DNA from: Bacteriovoracaceae bacterium
GTDB lineage: Bacteria; Bdellovibrionota; Bacteriovoracia; Bacteriovoracales; Bacteriovoracaceae
Length of the DNA: 43,826 nt
Direction: 5' to 3'
Assembly: GCA_947461175.1 (NCBI GenBank)
Contig: CANHIY010000009.1
Coordinates: 1 to 43,826 of the forward strand
The first letter of the stretch is position 1; the number at the start of each line of letters is the position of its first letter. Both the position numbers and the translations under genes were made by a program. The notes below the pieces were generated by a model that saw only the letters and a program-made list of their open reading frames with translations, made no database searches and was not told the origin of the DNA. Positions 8,812 through 16,273 of the stretch are shown here, in pieces.

Positions 8812-9549
8812 ATGAAATTCAAGATATTGTCATATAACATTCATAAAGGTTTCAGTATTGGCAACAGAGACTTCATCTTGGATCAAATTAAGTTTGCTCT
8901 TAGAGAAACTAATGCAGACATACTCTTTCTGCAGGAAGTGCTGGGTGACCACTTAATAAAAAAAATACCAAACTGGGAAACCTCCATCCAATTTGAGTAT
9001 ATAGCAGACTCAGTGTGGCCTCACTTTGCTTATGGTAAAAATGCTATCTACCCAGAAGGGCATCATGGCAATGCAATCCTGAGCAAATTTCCAATCATAG
9101 AGTGGCAGAATCATACTATATCTACCAATCGATTTGAGCACAGAGGACTACTTCAAACGAAGATCATCATACCTGAAAGTGAAAAAGAGATTCTCCTATG
9201 CAATACTCATCTAGACCTTACCCAAGGAGGAAGAAACATTCAGACAGACATGATCACTAAAATAATGAAAAAAGAAGAAATTATCCCATGGATCCTAGTT
9301 GGCGACTTCAATGATTGGAATAAAAAAATATCAACAAAGATAGAAAAAGATCTTCAAGCAACAGAGGCATTTAAATCTCTTTTTGGAGATTATCCAAATA
9401 CATACCCCTCATTCTTCCCTTTACTCTCACTAGACAGGGTCTTTATACATAAAATGAAAGTTATACATGCAACCGTTCTGAGTGAAGAAAAATGGAGAAA
9501 ACTCTCTGATCATTTACCACTTTATATTGAGATTGAAATTTTGCCTTAG
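8812..9549 (+). CDS. Endonuclease/exonuclease/phosphatase-fold protein (YbhP-like)
   Basis: A 245-residue EEP-superfamily metal-dependent phosphodiesterase. Ordered motifs are LSYNIHKG near the N-terminus, the metal-binding glutamate in FLQEVLG, GNAILSKFP, NTHLDL, VGDFNDW, LDRVF and the final SDHLPL with the catalytic Asp-His pair. All catalytic elements appear intact. It begins 6 nt after the ClsB-like gene. In enterobacteria YbhP sits beside clsB (ybhO), so a phospholipid head-group substrate is plausible, but the reaction is not established. The 3' end overlaps the convergent peptidase gene by 4 nt. Confidence 0.82.
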   Translation: MKFKILSYNIHKGFSIGNRDFILDQIKFALRETNADILFLQEVLGDHLIKKIPNWETSIQFEYIADSVWPHFAYGKNAIYPEGHHGNAILSKFPIIEWQNHTISTNRFEHRGLLQTKIIIPESEKEILLCNTHLDLTQGGRNIQTDMITKIMKKEEIIPWILVGDFNDWNKKISTKIEKDLQATEAFKSLFGDYPNTYPSFFPLLSLDRVFIHKMKVIHATVLSEEKWRKLSDHLPLYIEIEILP

Positions 9550-10208
9550 TTTATTGTTATCTTACAACCCTGACTAAATACAAAAACTCTTCCTAAGAAC
9601 CTTATCTCATCACCATTAACCACAACTCCTGAGCCATCAGGGCATGCATAAATATTTTTATTTTTTGATTTAGAAAATCTTTTAAAAGCAGAATCATATC
9701 TTGAAGAATTTCTAAAATGTGGGAAAAATAAAAAATCTACCAAATTCAAAGAAGAAAGATTTTTTAAACCAACCTCATTTTCATCTCTATCAAACTCAGG
9801 GTACCCAGCTGTCTCGATATTTTCTGTCATCAATATGGCCCCTGCAGAGAGACCCGTAAGGACCCCACCTCTTTCCACAAATTTCTTAAGTTGAATAATG
9901 AGATGATTTTTTCTTAAAGAATTTAAAAAGTAGAAAGTATTACCTCCGCCAAGATGAATCGCATCACTTTTAAAAACTTCATTCAAGAGAGTCTGGTCAA
10001 AGGGTACATCAACTGGGAAATGGAGAAATTTTTTTATCTTGTATTTTGAATAATGACGTATAAATGTCTTAAACTCCTGCTCTGCCAAGTATGACGAGGA
10101 TGGTATGAATGTAACAAGGGGATTTTTTTTTCCTATCAACCCCACAAAGGACTTATCAATACATGAATTTTGAACTTCGTCTCCTCCACTATAAAAGACT
10201 AATTTCAT
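9546..10208 (-). CDS. Peptidase S51 family protein (peptidase E / cyanophycinase-like)
   Basis: A 220-residue class I glutamine-amidotransferase-like protein. The nucleophile elbow is GLSAGAI with serine at residue 121, preceded by the characteristic LGGGNTFYFLNSL block around residues 86-96. Serine rather than cysteine in the elbow indicates the S51 group (alpha-aspartyl dipeptidase PepE, cyanophycinase) and not an amidotransferase. Length matches PepE. No signal peptide is seen, so it is probably cytoplasmic. The 5' end overlaps the stop of the SelO-like gene by 4 nt, so the two are translationally coupled on the minus strand. Confidence 0.83.
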   Translation of the reverse strand: MKLVFYSGGDEVQNSCIDKSFVGLIGKKNPLVTFIPSSSYLAEQEFKTFIRHYSKYKIKKFLHFPVDVPFDQTLLNEVFKSDAIHLGGGNTFYFLNSLRKNHLIIQLKKFVERGGVLTGLSAGAILMTENIETAGYPEFDRDENEVGLKNLSSLNLVDFLFFPHFRNSSRYDSAFKRFSKSKNKNIYACPDGSGVVVNGDEIRFLGRVFVFSQGCKITIN

Positions 10209-12052
10209 AATCCCTCACGAAAATCTCTGACGATTAAATACAGATTTCGCATTATGTGTTTTTGAGGTTTAAACTCTGAAATCATTTTTTTACTTGATTT
10301 CTCTTTTCTATCAGGATTTAAATCTTGAAAGAATGAAAACTCGCTGGCTATTTGATAGAGATCATCTGGAGTAAGTTTTGGTTTCTTTTTTTGAACCTTT
10401 TGGACAATATGCGAAATTGAATCTCCTGTTATTCTTTCATATTTATTAATGACAGATGATCTCATTATGACTTCAAGTAGGATCTCTCGAAAATCTTTCT
10501 TAATTTCTTTCTGTAAAAGAAAGATTAATTCTAGGTAGGAAATTTGAAATTCTTTAATTTGAAATATTCTTTCCTTGGATAATTTTAGATCTGATCTTTT
10601 GGCATAAGTAGATTTAATGATTTCAATAAACTCATCATCACTTAGATAATTTTGTCGGGCGAGATAGATCTGAGGAAATTCCCTAAGAATATCTCTCATA
10701 CAAAAAATGGCATCCCGTGTAATCCCGTCTGCAACTTTATAGGATCCTCGTTGGGACTTCGACCTTTCAAAATAATCAAAACTTTTTCTAAATCTCTTTA
10801 GAGCATCTGGTTGTTTACTTATGATAAGGTCTGCATGTTTTTTTCTAAAACCAATCTTCTGAAGGATATTGTGACTCTTACATTGAAGAAAGTTTGAGTC
10901 AAAATAATCAAGTATTTCGTGATTATTGAAAATTTTCAGTGTTTTTTTTCTACCAGTACTGAGATAGTCCGCAATCTGTATAAAACATTGAGTAATATAT
11001 CTTGCCTTTTTTTTCTGTTCTAGTATGGTGGTTGAAAATCGGTCTGTATCATCAAAACGATACTCGGAGTGAAAAAGTCCAAACTGACGGATTGATCCGT
11101 AGTCAATAATTCCCCCGTTCATTAAAATATTATCCCCATCCCAATCCAACCAACAGAATATGTATTCATCTTCAAATTTTGCAGAAACTTCAGAAAATGA
11201 CTTGGCGACTTCTTTAGCGAGAAAAAAATACTTCTCTCTTTCGGTTTTAAAGTTTTTTTTCTGCCAGACCCCGTTTTCAAACTGTCTGGCCATGTAGTAA
11301 TCAGCAACTTGTTTTAAAGTGACATAATTTGATTGTTTAAGATGACAAAAAAAATGACTAGGCCTCATGAGGTTTTCATGAGCTCGCACGTTAATGGAGA
11401 GGCCCTTATCAAATTCAATAATGGCTAGTATTCTTTCTGTTTTGAAACCATTCTTATTTAAAACTTCGGAAAAAAATAAGGTTTCTAAACCTTCCCCAAT
11501 CTCTGCAAGTCCACATCCATAGGAAATGCTAGGGTCACCAGTTTGATAATACTTTTTATTAATGTTCGAGGCGGGTGACAATCTTGTCGCCCCTGTCCCA
11601 CAACTTGAGACATCCCAAGTCACCCCGTTACTTTTTATGGTGCCATTCCATATTGTTCTGCCATCACCAGAAGTTCTTCCGGATTTATCAGGGTGTTGCA
11701 ATTGTAAATATCTTGTGGCCATGAATGAGCCTGGTAGTTCTTCATCTTTTGGAATTTTAATCCTATTTATTAGGTCATACTCGTTGATGATCACAAGAGA
11801 AAAAGACTTTAATATCTGATTCTCAAGTTCAGGATTTAATTGGCTGGGATGATCTTTAGTAATAAGTCCCATTATTTTTGCCAATTCAAAGTTAAAAAAA
11901 GCGACTCGACCACCCTTTTTATAACGGGCCCTATATTCAATTCTACCTTCTGGAACCTGATCTTTGAAGGGATGGTCTCCGTTCAAAAGCTTGAATGCAA
12001 TGTAGGGTTCAAAACTTGTTGATTTCAACTTTTTTTTAAAGGACTCACCCAT
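10205..12052 (-). CDS. Divergent SelO/YdiU-like pseudokinase-fold protein
   Basis: A 615-residue protein I align by eye to the SelO (YdiU, UPF0061) protein adenylyltransferase family. Shared blocks are SGDGRTIWNG (128-137), the glycine-rich CGTGAT (151-156), IGEGLE...NGFKTERILAII, the LMRPSHF arginine (R230), the catalytic-type DN pair D307-N308 in DWDGDNIL, and the metal-binding DYG at 317-319, followed by YRFDDTDRFS. The glycine-loop lysine of SelO (LKGAG in E. coli YdiU) is cysteine here (C151). It is about 130 residues longer than E. coli YdiU, mainly at the C-terminus. SelO proteins transfer AMP to Ser/Thr/Tyr of target proteins; whether this divergent member does is unknown. Its stop is coupled to the S51 peptidase gene. 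Confidence 0.72.
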   Translation of the reverse strand: MGESFKKKLKSTSFEPYIAFKLLNGDHPFKDQVPEGRIEYRARYKKGGRVAFFNFELAKIMGLITKDHPSQLNPELENQILKSFSLVIINEYDLINRIKIPKDEELPGSFMATRYLQLQHPDKSGRTSGDGRTIWNGTIKSNGVTWDVSSCGTGATRLSPASNINKKYYQTGDPSISYGCGLAEIGEGLETLFFSEVLNKNGFKTERILAIIEFDKGLSINVRAHENLMRPSHFFCHLKQSNYVTLKQVADYYMARQFENGVWQKKNFKTEREKYFFLAKEVAKSFSEVSAKFEDEYIFCWLDWDGDNILMNGGIIDYGSIRQFGLFHSEYRFDDTDRFSTTILEQKKKARYITQCFIQIADYLSTGRKKTLKIFNNHEILDYFDSNFLQCKSHNILQKIGFRKKHADLIISKQPDALKRFRKSFDYFERSKSQRGSYKVADGITRDAIFCMRDILREFPQIYLARQNYLSDDEFIEIIKSTYAKRSDLKLSKERIFQIKEFQISYLELIFLLQKEIKKDFREILLEVIMRSSVINKYERITGDSISHIVQKVQKKKPKLTPDDLYQIASEFSFFQDLNPDRKEKSSKKMISEFKPQKHIMRNLYLIVRDFREGL

Positions 12053-12281
12053 TACTTTTTCATTCCCTTTTTGTCTTTAAACAAATTCATTAGTTAAATT
12101 ATAAGATTGAGATGAAAACTGACCAAACTGAAGGGAAAGGGGCAAAATAATCACTTTTCTAAAAAAAGGGCAAATTTTTCCGACTTTTTGAGAAGGTCCT
12201 TAATCTAAACTTAACCTGGCCCACAAAATCCTAAAGTGAATATTCTTTAGCTTTAAGTGAAAATAATTAAACAGGGAGAGG

Positions 12282-12398
12282 ATGATGAAAAAATTAATTA
12301 GGATGGGATTTTATCTTCTATCACCATATCTATTCTACATTTATTGGAGAAATTCTTTAAAAAGTATTGGGAATATTCATTCTCATTTCGAGCTCTAA
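12282..12398 (+). CDS. Small membrane peptide, 38 aa
   Basis: A 38-codon frame starting ATGATG, preceded by a strong SD (AGGGAGAGG, ending immediately upstream of the first ATG; the second ATG at 12285 has about 4-nt spacing). The peptide is hydrophobic in the middle (MGFYLLSPYLFYIYW) with basic residues before and after, like a single short TM segment. It lies in the roughly 390-nt gap between the SelO-like and VanX-like genes, both on the other strand, and would need its own promoter, which I cannot place firmly. No family recognised. An inverted repeat follows directly. It could also be a fortuitous frame. Confidence 0.5.
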   Translation: MMKKLIRMGFYLLSPYLFYIYWRNSLKSIGNIHSHFEL

Positions 12399-12428
12399 CC
12401 TTCACATTTGGAGTTTTAGAGGTGAAGG
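12399..12428. terminator. Inverted repeat between convergent genes
   Basis: CCTTCAC at 12399-12405 is exactly complementary to GTGAAGG at 12422-12428, with a 16-nt loop. It lies between the stop of the small plus-strand ORF and the stop of the VanX-like minus-strand gene, where a bidirectional terminator would be expected. No long T-run follows on either strand, so termination is uncertain. Confidence 0.3.
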
Positions 12429-12442
12429 GTCATTGATTTATT

Positions 12443-13102
12443 TCATTCTACATCAAAGTCGAAATACTGATTTGGGTAAGGCTCTGGTCGAAAGGAAAAA
12501 TGCCACCACTCCTGAGAGAAATTTTTAAAACCATTTGATTCCATTAAATCTTTTAACAATCTTCTATTATTTTGTTGTTCTCTTGTAATAAAGGGTGATT
12601 CGGTGTGGGAAATTTCATCAAAAAAATCAAATCTACTCCCCATATCAAGCTCTTTTCCAGTACTTAATTCATAAAGAGTAAGATCTATTGCGCTCCCTCT
12701 GGAATGGGATGATTTCTTAGCAATAAATCCTTTCTCAAACAACTCTAGTCTTGAGAACCGAGGGTAATAAAGTTCTTTCAGGTGATGATTATTTTCCGGC
12801 AATTTTGCCCACTCTTGAAAGGACTCCACTGCTTTTACTGGTCTGTAAGCGTCAAAAACCTTAAGCCCGAAACCCCTTAGTTTAGCGGCAGTATGAACTT
12901 TGCAAAGGGCCTTGGCAGGTATCAGAGCAAAAAAAGCTTTTTGAGATTTATAACCACGGACAATAGAGCCAGTAAAATTCTTCGTTGTACTATAATCGGC
13001 CTGGACTTCAATTCCTGGACAATATTCAGCGATAGATATGAATTTATTTAAATTTTCTGCCATAGTTACACCAGAAAAAAGAAGAATCATTAAGTAGCAC
13101 AT
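12443..13102 (-). CDS. VanX/DdpX-type D-alanyl-D-alanine dipeptidase, exported
   Basis: A 219-residue M15D zinc peptidase that hydrolyses D-Ala-D-Ala dipeptides. Zinc and catalytic residues fit the VanX pattern: H133 and D140 in SHSRGSAIDLTL, E198 and H201 in EWWHFS, and the substrate arginine R87 in AYRP. A hydrophobic N-terminus (MCYLMILLFSGVTMA) looks like a signal peptide, so it probably acts in the periplasm on peptidoglycan-derived peptides. Vancomycin resistance is not implied, because vanH and vanA partners are absent. Muropeptide recycling, or digestion of prey wall in a predator, are possible roles. Confidence 0.85.
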   Translation of the reverse strand: MCYLMILLFSGVTMAENLNKFISIAEYCPGIEVQADYSTTKNFTGSIVRGYKSQKAFFALIPAKALCKVHTAAKLRGFGLKVFDAYRPVKAVESFQEWAKLPENNHHLKELYYPRFSRLELFEKGFIAKKSSHSRGSAIDLTLYELSTGKELDMGSRFDFFDEISHTESPFITREQQNNRRLLKDLMESNGFKNFSQEWWHFSFRPEPYPNQYFDFDVE

Positions 13103-13225
13103 AATCTACACTCACAACATGGTTACAAAAAAATATTAGACATTAAATTTGATGAAATTGAAAATAGAATTTTTTTATTCGCCCCGGAGTTTAAGAGCTT
13201 AAAAGTCTGGATGATCTTTGATGGT

Positions 13226-13744
13226 TTAATAATCTTTAAAGTGATTTATTGTTAAATATGTAAGACGGAGTCTCTTTTCAATTGTTTCATCTAACATCAG
13301 TAGCAGCTCTTCTAATTCAAAAGTTAAACCCAGATCACTCACAAATTTATCCGCCTCAACTTCGGCAATAATTTGATTATTTGTCATTCCCTCAAGTTCA
13401 AGCAGCACAAAGGCAACTTCATGGGCAAGATAGGCCACAGCACTTTTCCTATCAGACTGCAACAGTTTTTGAAATTCGGGGAATACAACAATTGTATTTG
13501 TCACCCATGGAGATTTTTGACCTAGCTCATCACTTGGAACAAAAACGACCGGATTTTTTGTCATCATTATTTCAAGTAAATTTGCAGGCAAATGTGCTAT
13601 TAACTTATCAAAGTGATCTCTATTACAATTTTCAAGAATCCATTTATGCTCTGGAAGAGAATAAAAATAACTTATAAAATTTTTTCTTATGTGGGCTTTA
13701 GATTTTTTATCTTTACTTAAAAATTTTTGAATTAAATTCATCAT
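13226..13744 (-). CDS. Hypothetical protein resembling a degenerate zincin
   Basis: A 172-residue protein without signal peptide. Residues 105-132 resemble the active-site region of gluzincin metallopeptidases. H108-E109 begins HEVAF, where the second zinc histidine of HExxH would be F112, and E128-x3-D132 (EVEAD) matches the family's third-ligand ExxxD helix. If real, zinc binding would be lost. The first of two tandem ATGs (13744) is chosen because AGAGG lies 7 nt upstream. That SD is inside a 9-bp hairpin, suggesting translational control. The function is unknown and the zincin link is an eye alignment only. Confidence 0.65.
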   Translation of the reverse strand: MMNLIQKFLSKDKKSKAHIRKNFISYFYSLPEHKWILENCNRDHFDKLIAHLPANLLEIMMTKNPVVFVPSDELGQKSPWVTNTIVVFPEFQKLLQSDRKSAVAYLAHEVAFVLLELEGMTNNQIIAEVEADKFVSDLGLTFELEELLLMLDETIEKRLRLTYLTINHFKDY

Positions 13745-13750
13745 GACACA

Positions 13751-13778
13751 ACCTCTTTCTTTCTTTTCGGAAAGAGGT
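13751..13778 (-). promoter_or_regulatory. Hairpin sequestering a ribosome-binding site
   Basis: On the minus strand ACCTCTTTC (13778-13770) pairs perfectly with GAAAGAGGT (13759-13751) across a 10-nt loop. The 3' arm contains the AGAGG Shine-Dalgarno of the gene starting at 13744. No T-run follows the hairpin, so it is not a typical terminator. The geometry suggests a translational switch. Confidence 0.5.
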
Positions 13779-13811
13779 CAGGTCTCTTAAGTAATATTTT
13801 AGAATTAATTG

Positions 13812-14087
13812 TTATTGAAAGGGCTGATCCTCGGAGTCAGCAATAATATTAACTGTACCCTGATATTTCTCTCCGATAATATTCACGAGTTCATCGGGGA
13901 TTTTTGAGGCGCGGTATTTTTTTCCATTACTGGTTCTGATCCAAAAGCCATTTAAGATTTTGTCCATACGAGAAATTCGGATAGGCTTGATCGAAATAAT
14001 ATGATCCAGATTAAAAAGAACCTCCACTTCCTCAGCTTCGGTTGGGGAAGTCTTAGAGTTAATGATGGTGAACTTTTGAAACTTCAT
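13812..14087 (-). CDS. Small conserved-looking hypothetical protein, 91 aa
   Basis: A 91-residue cytoplasmic protein with an excellent SD (AAGGAG, 6 nt before the ATG at 14087). The central part predicts a beta-hairpin-rich fold: a hydrophobic strand FNLDHIISIKP, then WIRTSNGKKYRASKIPDELV. This is reminiscent of the short FlbD-type fold (strand, turn NGKKY, final helix), but too weak to claim. It is upstream of and codirectional with the degenerate zincin gene, separated by 67 nt that contain the hairpin described there. No function can be assigned. Confidence 0.65.
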   Translation of the reverse strand: MKFQKFTIINSKTSPTEAEEVEVLFNLDHIISIKPIRISRMDKILNGFWIRTSNGKKYRASKIPDELVNIIGEKYQGTVNIIADSEDQPFQ

Positions 14088-14157
14088 AAAGACTCCTTAC
14101 AATAATAGAGCTATTTTATATTGCATTTTTAGTAATTTGGATTTCGGAGATTATTTT

Positions 14158-14838
14158 TTGAAAATTTTACATGAAACTCTTGAAATGAAATGGCAATTCC
14201 GATCCCATGCAGAGCTAACAGGTATTATCCGTCGAGTGGACGATCCCCAAAATCTTATTCTTTTATTGCATGGTCTTGGACAAAGAGGAAAAAGAATATA
14301 TAGGCAACTGCTCCCCTTTCTCCCTGAAAATGCTCTCATCATAGCCCCCAATGCCCCGTTTCCCATTCCCAGAGAAAAGGAAGGAAAGATAGATTTCGGC
14401 CACTCTTGGTATTTTTATAACAAATATGAAAGATCATATTTTGTGACACACGAACTCTCAAGCTGTTGGCTAAAAAGTCTTATTGAGTTAGAAAATTTAA
14501 CTGCCTTACCAGTTACTATCATTGGCTTTTCCCAAGGTGGTTACTTAGCCCCACATGTGGCAAAATATATAAAGGAAACAAGACTGGTTCTTGGAATTTG
14601 TTGTGAGTTTAGGTCCCATATGATTGATCATAATCTTCAAGTTCCCTTGATTGGGATTCATGGAGAATCAGATGACATCGTAAGCCCAATATCGGCTGGT
14701 CTTGAAATTGAACGATTAAAGGAAAAGGGCGTTCAGGCAGAGTTTCATACTGTTCCAGAAACGGGACATGAAATAAACAAAGAGATGGGTCAAATTATTA
14801 AGTTTCAATTGGAAAAATATGGAAAAAGAGATTTATAA
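14158..14838 (+). CDS. Alpha/beta-hydrolase, phospholipase/carboxylesterase family
   Basis: A serine hydrolase of about 226 residues of the Abhydrolase_2 (YpfH/carboxylesterase) type. The oxyanion segment is LLLHGLGQRG, the nucleophile elbow is GFSQGG, the acid is in HGESDDIV, and the histidine is in ETGHEINKE, giving a complete triad. I place the start at TTG 14158 because GGAG lies 8 nt upstream. A TTG at 14137 and an ATG at 14185 (MKWQF) are alternatives. Substrate is probably a short-chain ester or thioester. The 3' end overlaps the Nudix gene by 20 nt, a coupled pair. Confidence 0.8.
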   Translation: MKILHETLEMKWQFRSHAELTGIIRRVDDPQNLILLLHGLGQRGKRIYRQLLPFLPENALIIAPNAPFPIPREKEGKIDFGHSWYFYNKYERSYFVTHELSSCWLKSLIELENLTALPVTIIGFSQGGYLAPHVAKYIKETRLVLGICCEFRSHMIDHNLQVPLIGIHGESDDIVSPISAGLEIERLKEKGVQAEFHTVPETGHEINKEMGQIIKFQLEKYGKRDL

Positions 14839-15331
14839 AGGAAATATCTTACGACTAACAGAAGAAAGAATTGAGTCCACCGTTTGGGAGAGAGTTTATC
14901 TACCATCGGGGGTGATTATTTTTCCCATAACAAACGAAGGAAAAATCATTCTCATCAAAGAGAGACGCCCACATGAATCTCCACAAATGAGAATAAAACC
15001 AATTTCAGGAATACTTGAATCAGAAAAAGGGACTCCTCTTGAAAATGCACAAAGAGAAATGCAGGAGGAAATTGGGTTACGTGCTGAGAGGATGGAACTT
15101 TTGTGGACTTTGACGAGCACGGGGACAGTTAACAACACACAATATTTTTTTACTGCTCATGGACTTTCCATCTCAAAAATTCCCAACCCAGATGGGGAAG
15201 ATATCGTACTTGAGATTATCGAATATGATCCCCAGGAACTCTTGAGTGCCATTCTAGAGGATAAAATAAAGTGGTCTATGTCGACCTTGGGAATTTTTAG
15301 ACTCCTAAAATCATTGGGGCTATCTATCTAA
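14819..15331 (+). CDS. Nudix hydrolase (ADP-ribose pyrophosphatase-like)
   Basis: A 170-residue protein with a Nudix box at about residues 64-88. The metal-binding REMQEEIGL is intact and the leading glycine is in SGILESEKG. One residue appears inserted between the glycine and the RE pair compared with the usual G-x5-E-x7-RE spacing. The N-terminal YLPSGVIIFPI region and the length fit the ADP-ribose/nucleoside diphosphate-sugar group. It is predicted to hydrolyse a nucleoside diphosphate linked to another moiety; the exact substrate is unknown. Its ATG lies within the esterase gene, 20 nt before that stop. Confidence 0.83.
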   Translation: MEKEIYKGNILRLTEERIESTVWERVYLPSGVIIFPITNEGKIILIKERRPHESPQMRIKPISGILESEKGTPLENAQREMQEEIGLRAERMELLWTLTSTGTVNNTQYFFTAHGLSISKIPNPDGEDIVLEIIEYDPQELLSAILEDKIKWSMSTLGIFRLLKSLGLSI

Positions 15332-15430
15332 ACTCTTGATTTATCTATCTTTTAAGACTTTTGAATTTATTACAAAACACTTGTTAGCTAGTTCAAACAA
15401 ATGTATAATGGGCTATAAGGAAGTTCATGT

Positions 15431-15637
15431 ATGTACATTTGTATTTGTAGAGGCATTACAGAAAAACAAGTCCAAGAAGCGGTTATTGGCCGAAACTCTA
15501 ATAATCCAAAAGAAATCCTCAAGGCCTTAGGTATTGGCCAGGATTGCGGCACATGTGTTGAAGATGCTGTGAGTTCATTACTTGAACAAACTTCCCACTC
15601 CCCTCTTGAGATGAAAGATAGCTCAAACAACTCTTAG
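15431..15637 (+). CDS. bfd: Bacterioferritin-associated ferredoxin-like protein
   Basis: A 68-residue [2Fe-2S] protein. Cluster ligands are C4 and C6 in YICICRG and C39 and C42 in DCGTC, the BFD-domain pattern C-x-C...C-x2-C. Bfd delivers electrons to bacterioferritin to mobilise stored iron. AAGGAAG lies about 7 nt upstream of the ATG, which decides this frame over an overlapping 64-residue frame starting at 15336. The bacterioferritin gene follows within 80 nt, the usual arrangement. The last 15 residues are a polar tail. No clear Fur box is seen upstream. Confidence 0.88.
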   Translation: MYICICRGITEKQVQEAVIGRNSNNPKEILKALGIGQDCGTCVEDAVSSLLEQTSHSPLEMKDSSNNS

Positions 15638-15715
15638 GTTCATTGAACTTTTTTGATTCTTTGCCCGCCTTCCTCTACAATTCAATCAGATCAACCGTAT
15701 TCATCGAGGTTATAT

Positions 15716-16201
15716 ATGAAAGGTTCAAAGACAATTATTGATGCCCTGAATTCAGTCCTTACGAAAGAGCTCACTGCTATAAATCAATATTTTCTCCATG
15801 CCAGGATGTTACAAAACTGGGGCCTAGAGAAAATTGGAAAGCTTGAATATGAAGCTTCCATTGATGAGATGAAGCACGCTGATTTGGTTATTAAAAGAGT
15901 TCTTTTTTTAGAGGGACTTCCAAATCTTCAAAAACTGGATAAATTAAAAATTGGACAGGATATTTCTGAAATTATTCAGTCCGATCTTGAAGTTGAATAT
16001 GCAGCTGTTCCTCATCTAAAAAAATGCATCCAGCAAGCAGAATCTGAACACGATTATGCAACTCGGGACCTTTTTCTTAATATTCTTAAATCAGAAGAGC
16101 ATCACATAGATTGGTTAGAAACACAGAGGGATCTAATTAAGTCAGTTGGGCTTCAGAATTATATGCAGTCTCAAATGAATCCGGACAAGGGTGCGGAATA
16201 G
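15716..16201 (+). CDS. bfr: Bacterioferritin
   Basis: A 161-residue haem-binding ferritin that oxidises and stores iron in a 24-mer shell. All ferroxidase ligands fall at the family's usual positions: E18, Y25, E51, H54, E94, E127 and H130. M52, the inter-subunit haem ligand, is present. The ATG at 15716 is preferred over an upstream in-frame codon at 15653 because GAGG lies 7 nt before it and the N-terminus then matches the family exactly. It is paired with bfd upstream and followed by a strong hairpin terminator. Confidence 0.96.
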   Translation: MKGSKTIIDALNSVLTKELTAINQYFLHARMLQNWGLEKIGKLEYEASIDEMKHADLVIKRVLFLEGLPNLQKLDKLKIGQDISEIIQSDLEVEYAAVPHLKKCIQQAESEHDYATRDLFLNILKSEEHHIDWLETQRDLIKSVGLQNYMQSQMNPDKGAE

Positions 16202-16211
16202 TTTTATTTAA

Positions 16212-16248
16212 TGAACCCTCCCTTCAAAGGAGGGTTCACTTCTTTCAA
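16212..16248 (+). terminator. Rho-independent terminator after bfr
   Basis: A perfect 10-bp GC-rich stem pairs TGAACCCTCC (16212-16221) with GGAGGGTTCA (16229-16238) across a 7-nt loop. A T-rich stretch CTTCTTTC follows. It lies 11 nt after the bacterioferritin stop and separates the bfd-bfr unit from the membrane-protein gene downstream. Confidence 0.75.
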
Positions 16249-16273
16249 TCATTCAATTTGAAAAGTAGTGAAC

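Noticed and set aside
11562-12022. Two plus-strand frames of 60-85 residues
   Set aside because: They lie opposite the SelO-like gene's conserved blocks and have no SD or motif.
12443-13102. Vancomycin resistance cassette
   Set aside because: Only a VanX-type dipeptidase is present; there is no vanH, vanA or two-component system, and the organism appears Gram-negative.
15336-15530. Frame of 64 residues overlapping bfd
   Set aside because: Bfd in another frame has the four cluster cysteines, a good SD and the bfr neighbour, so this frame is incidental.
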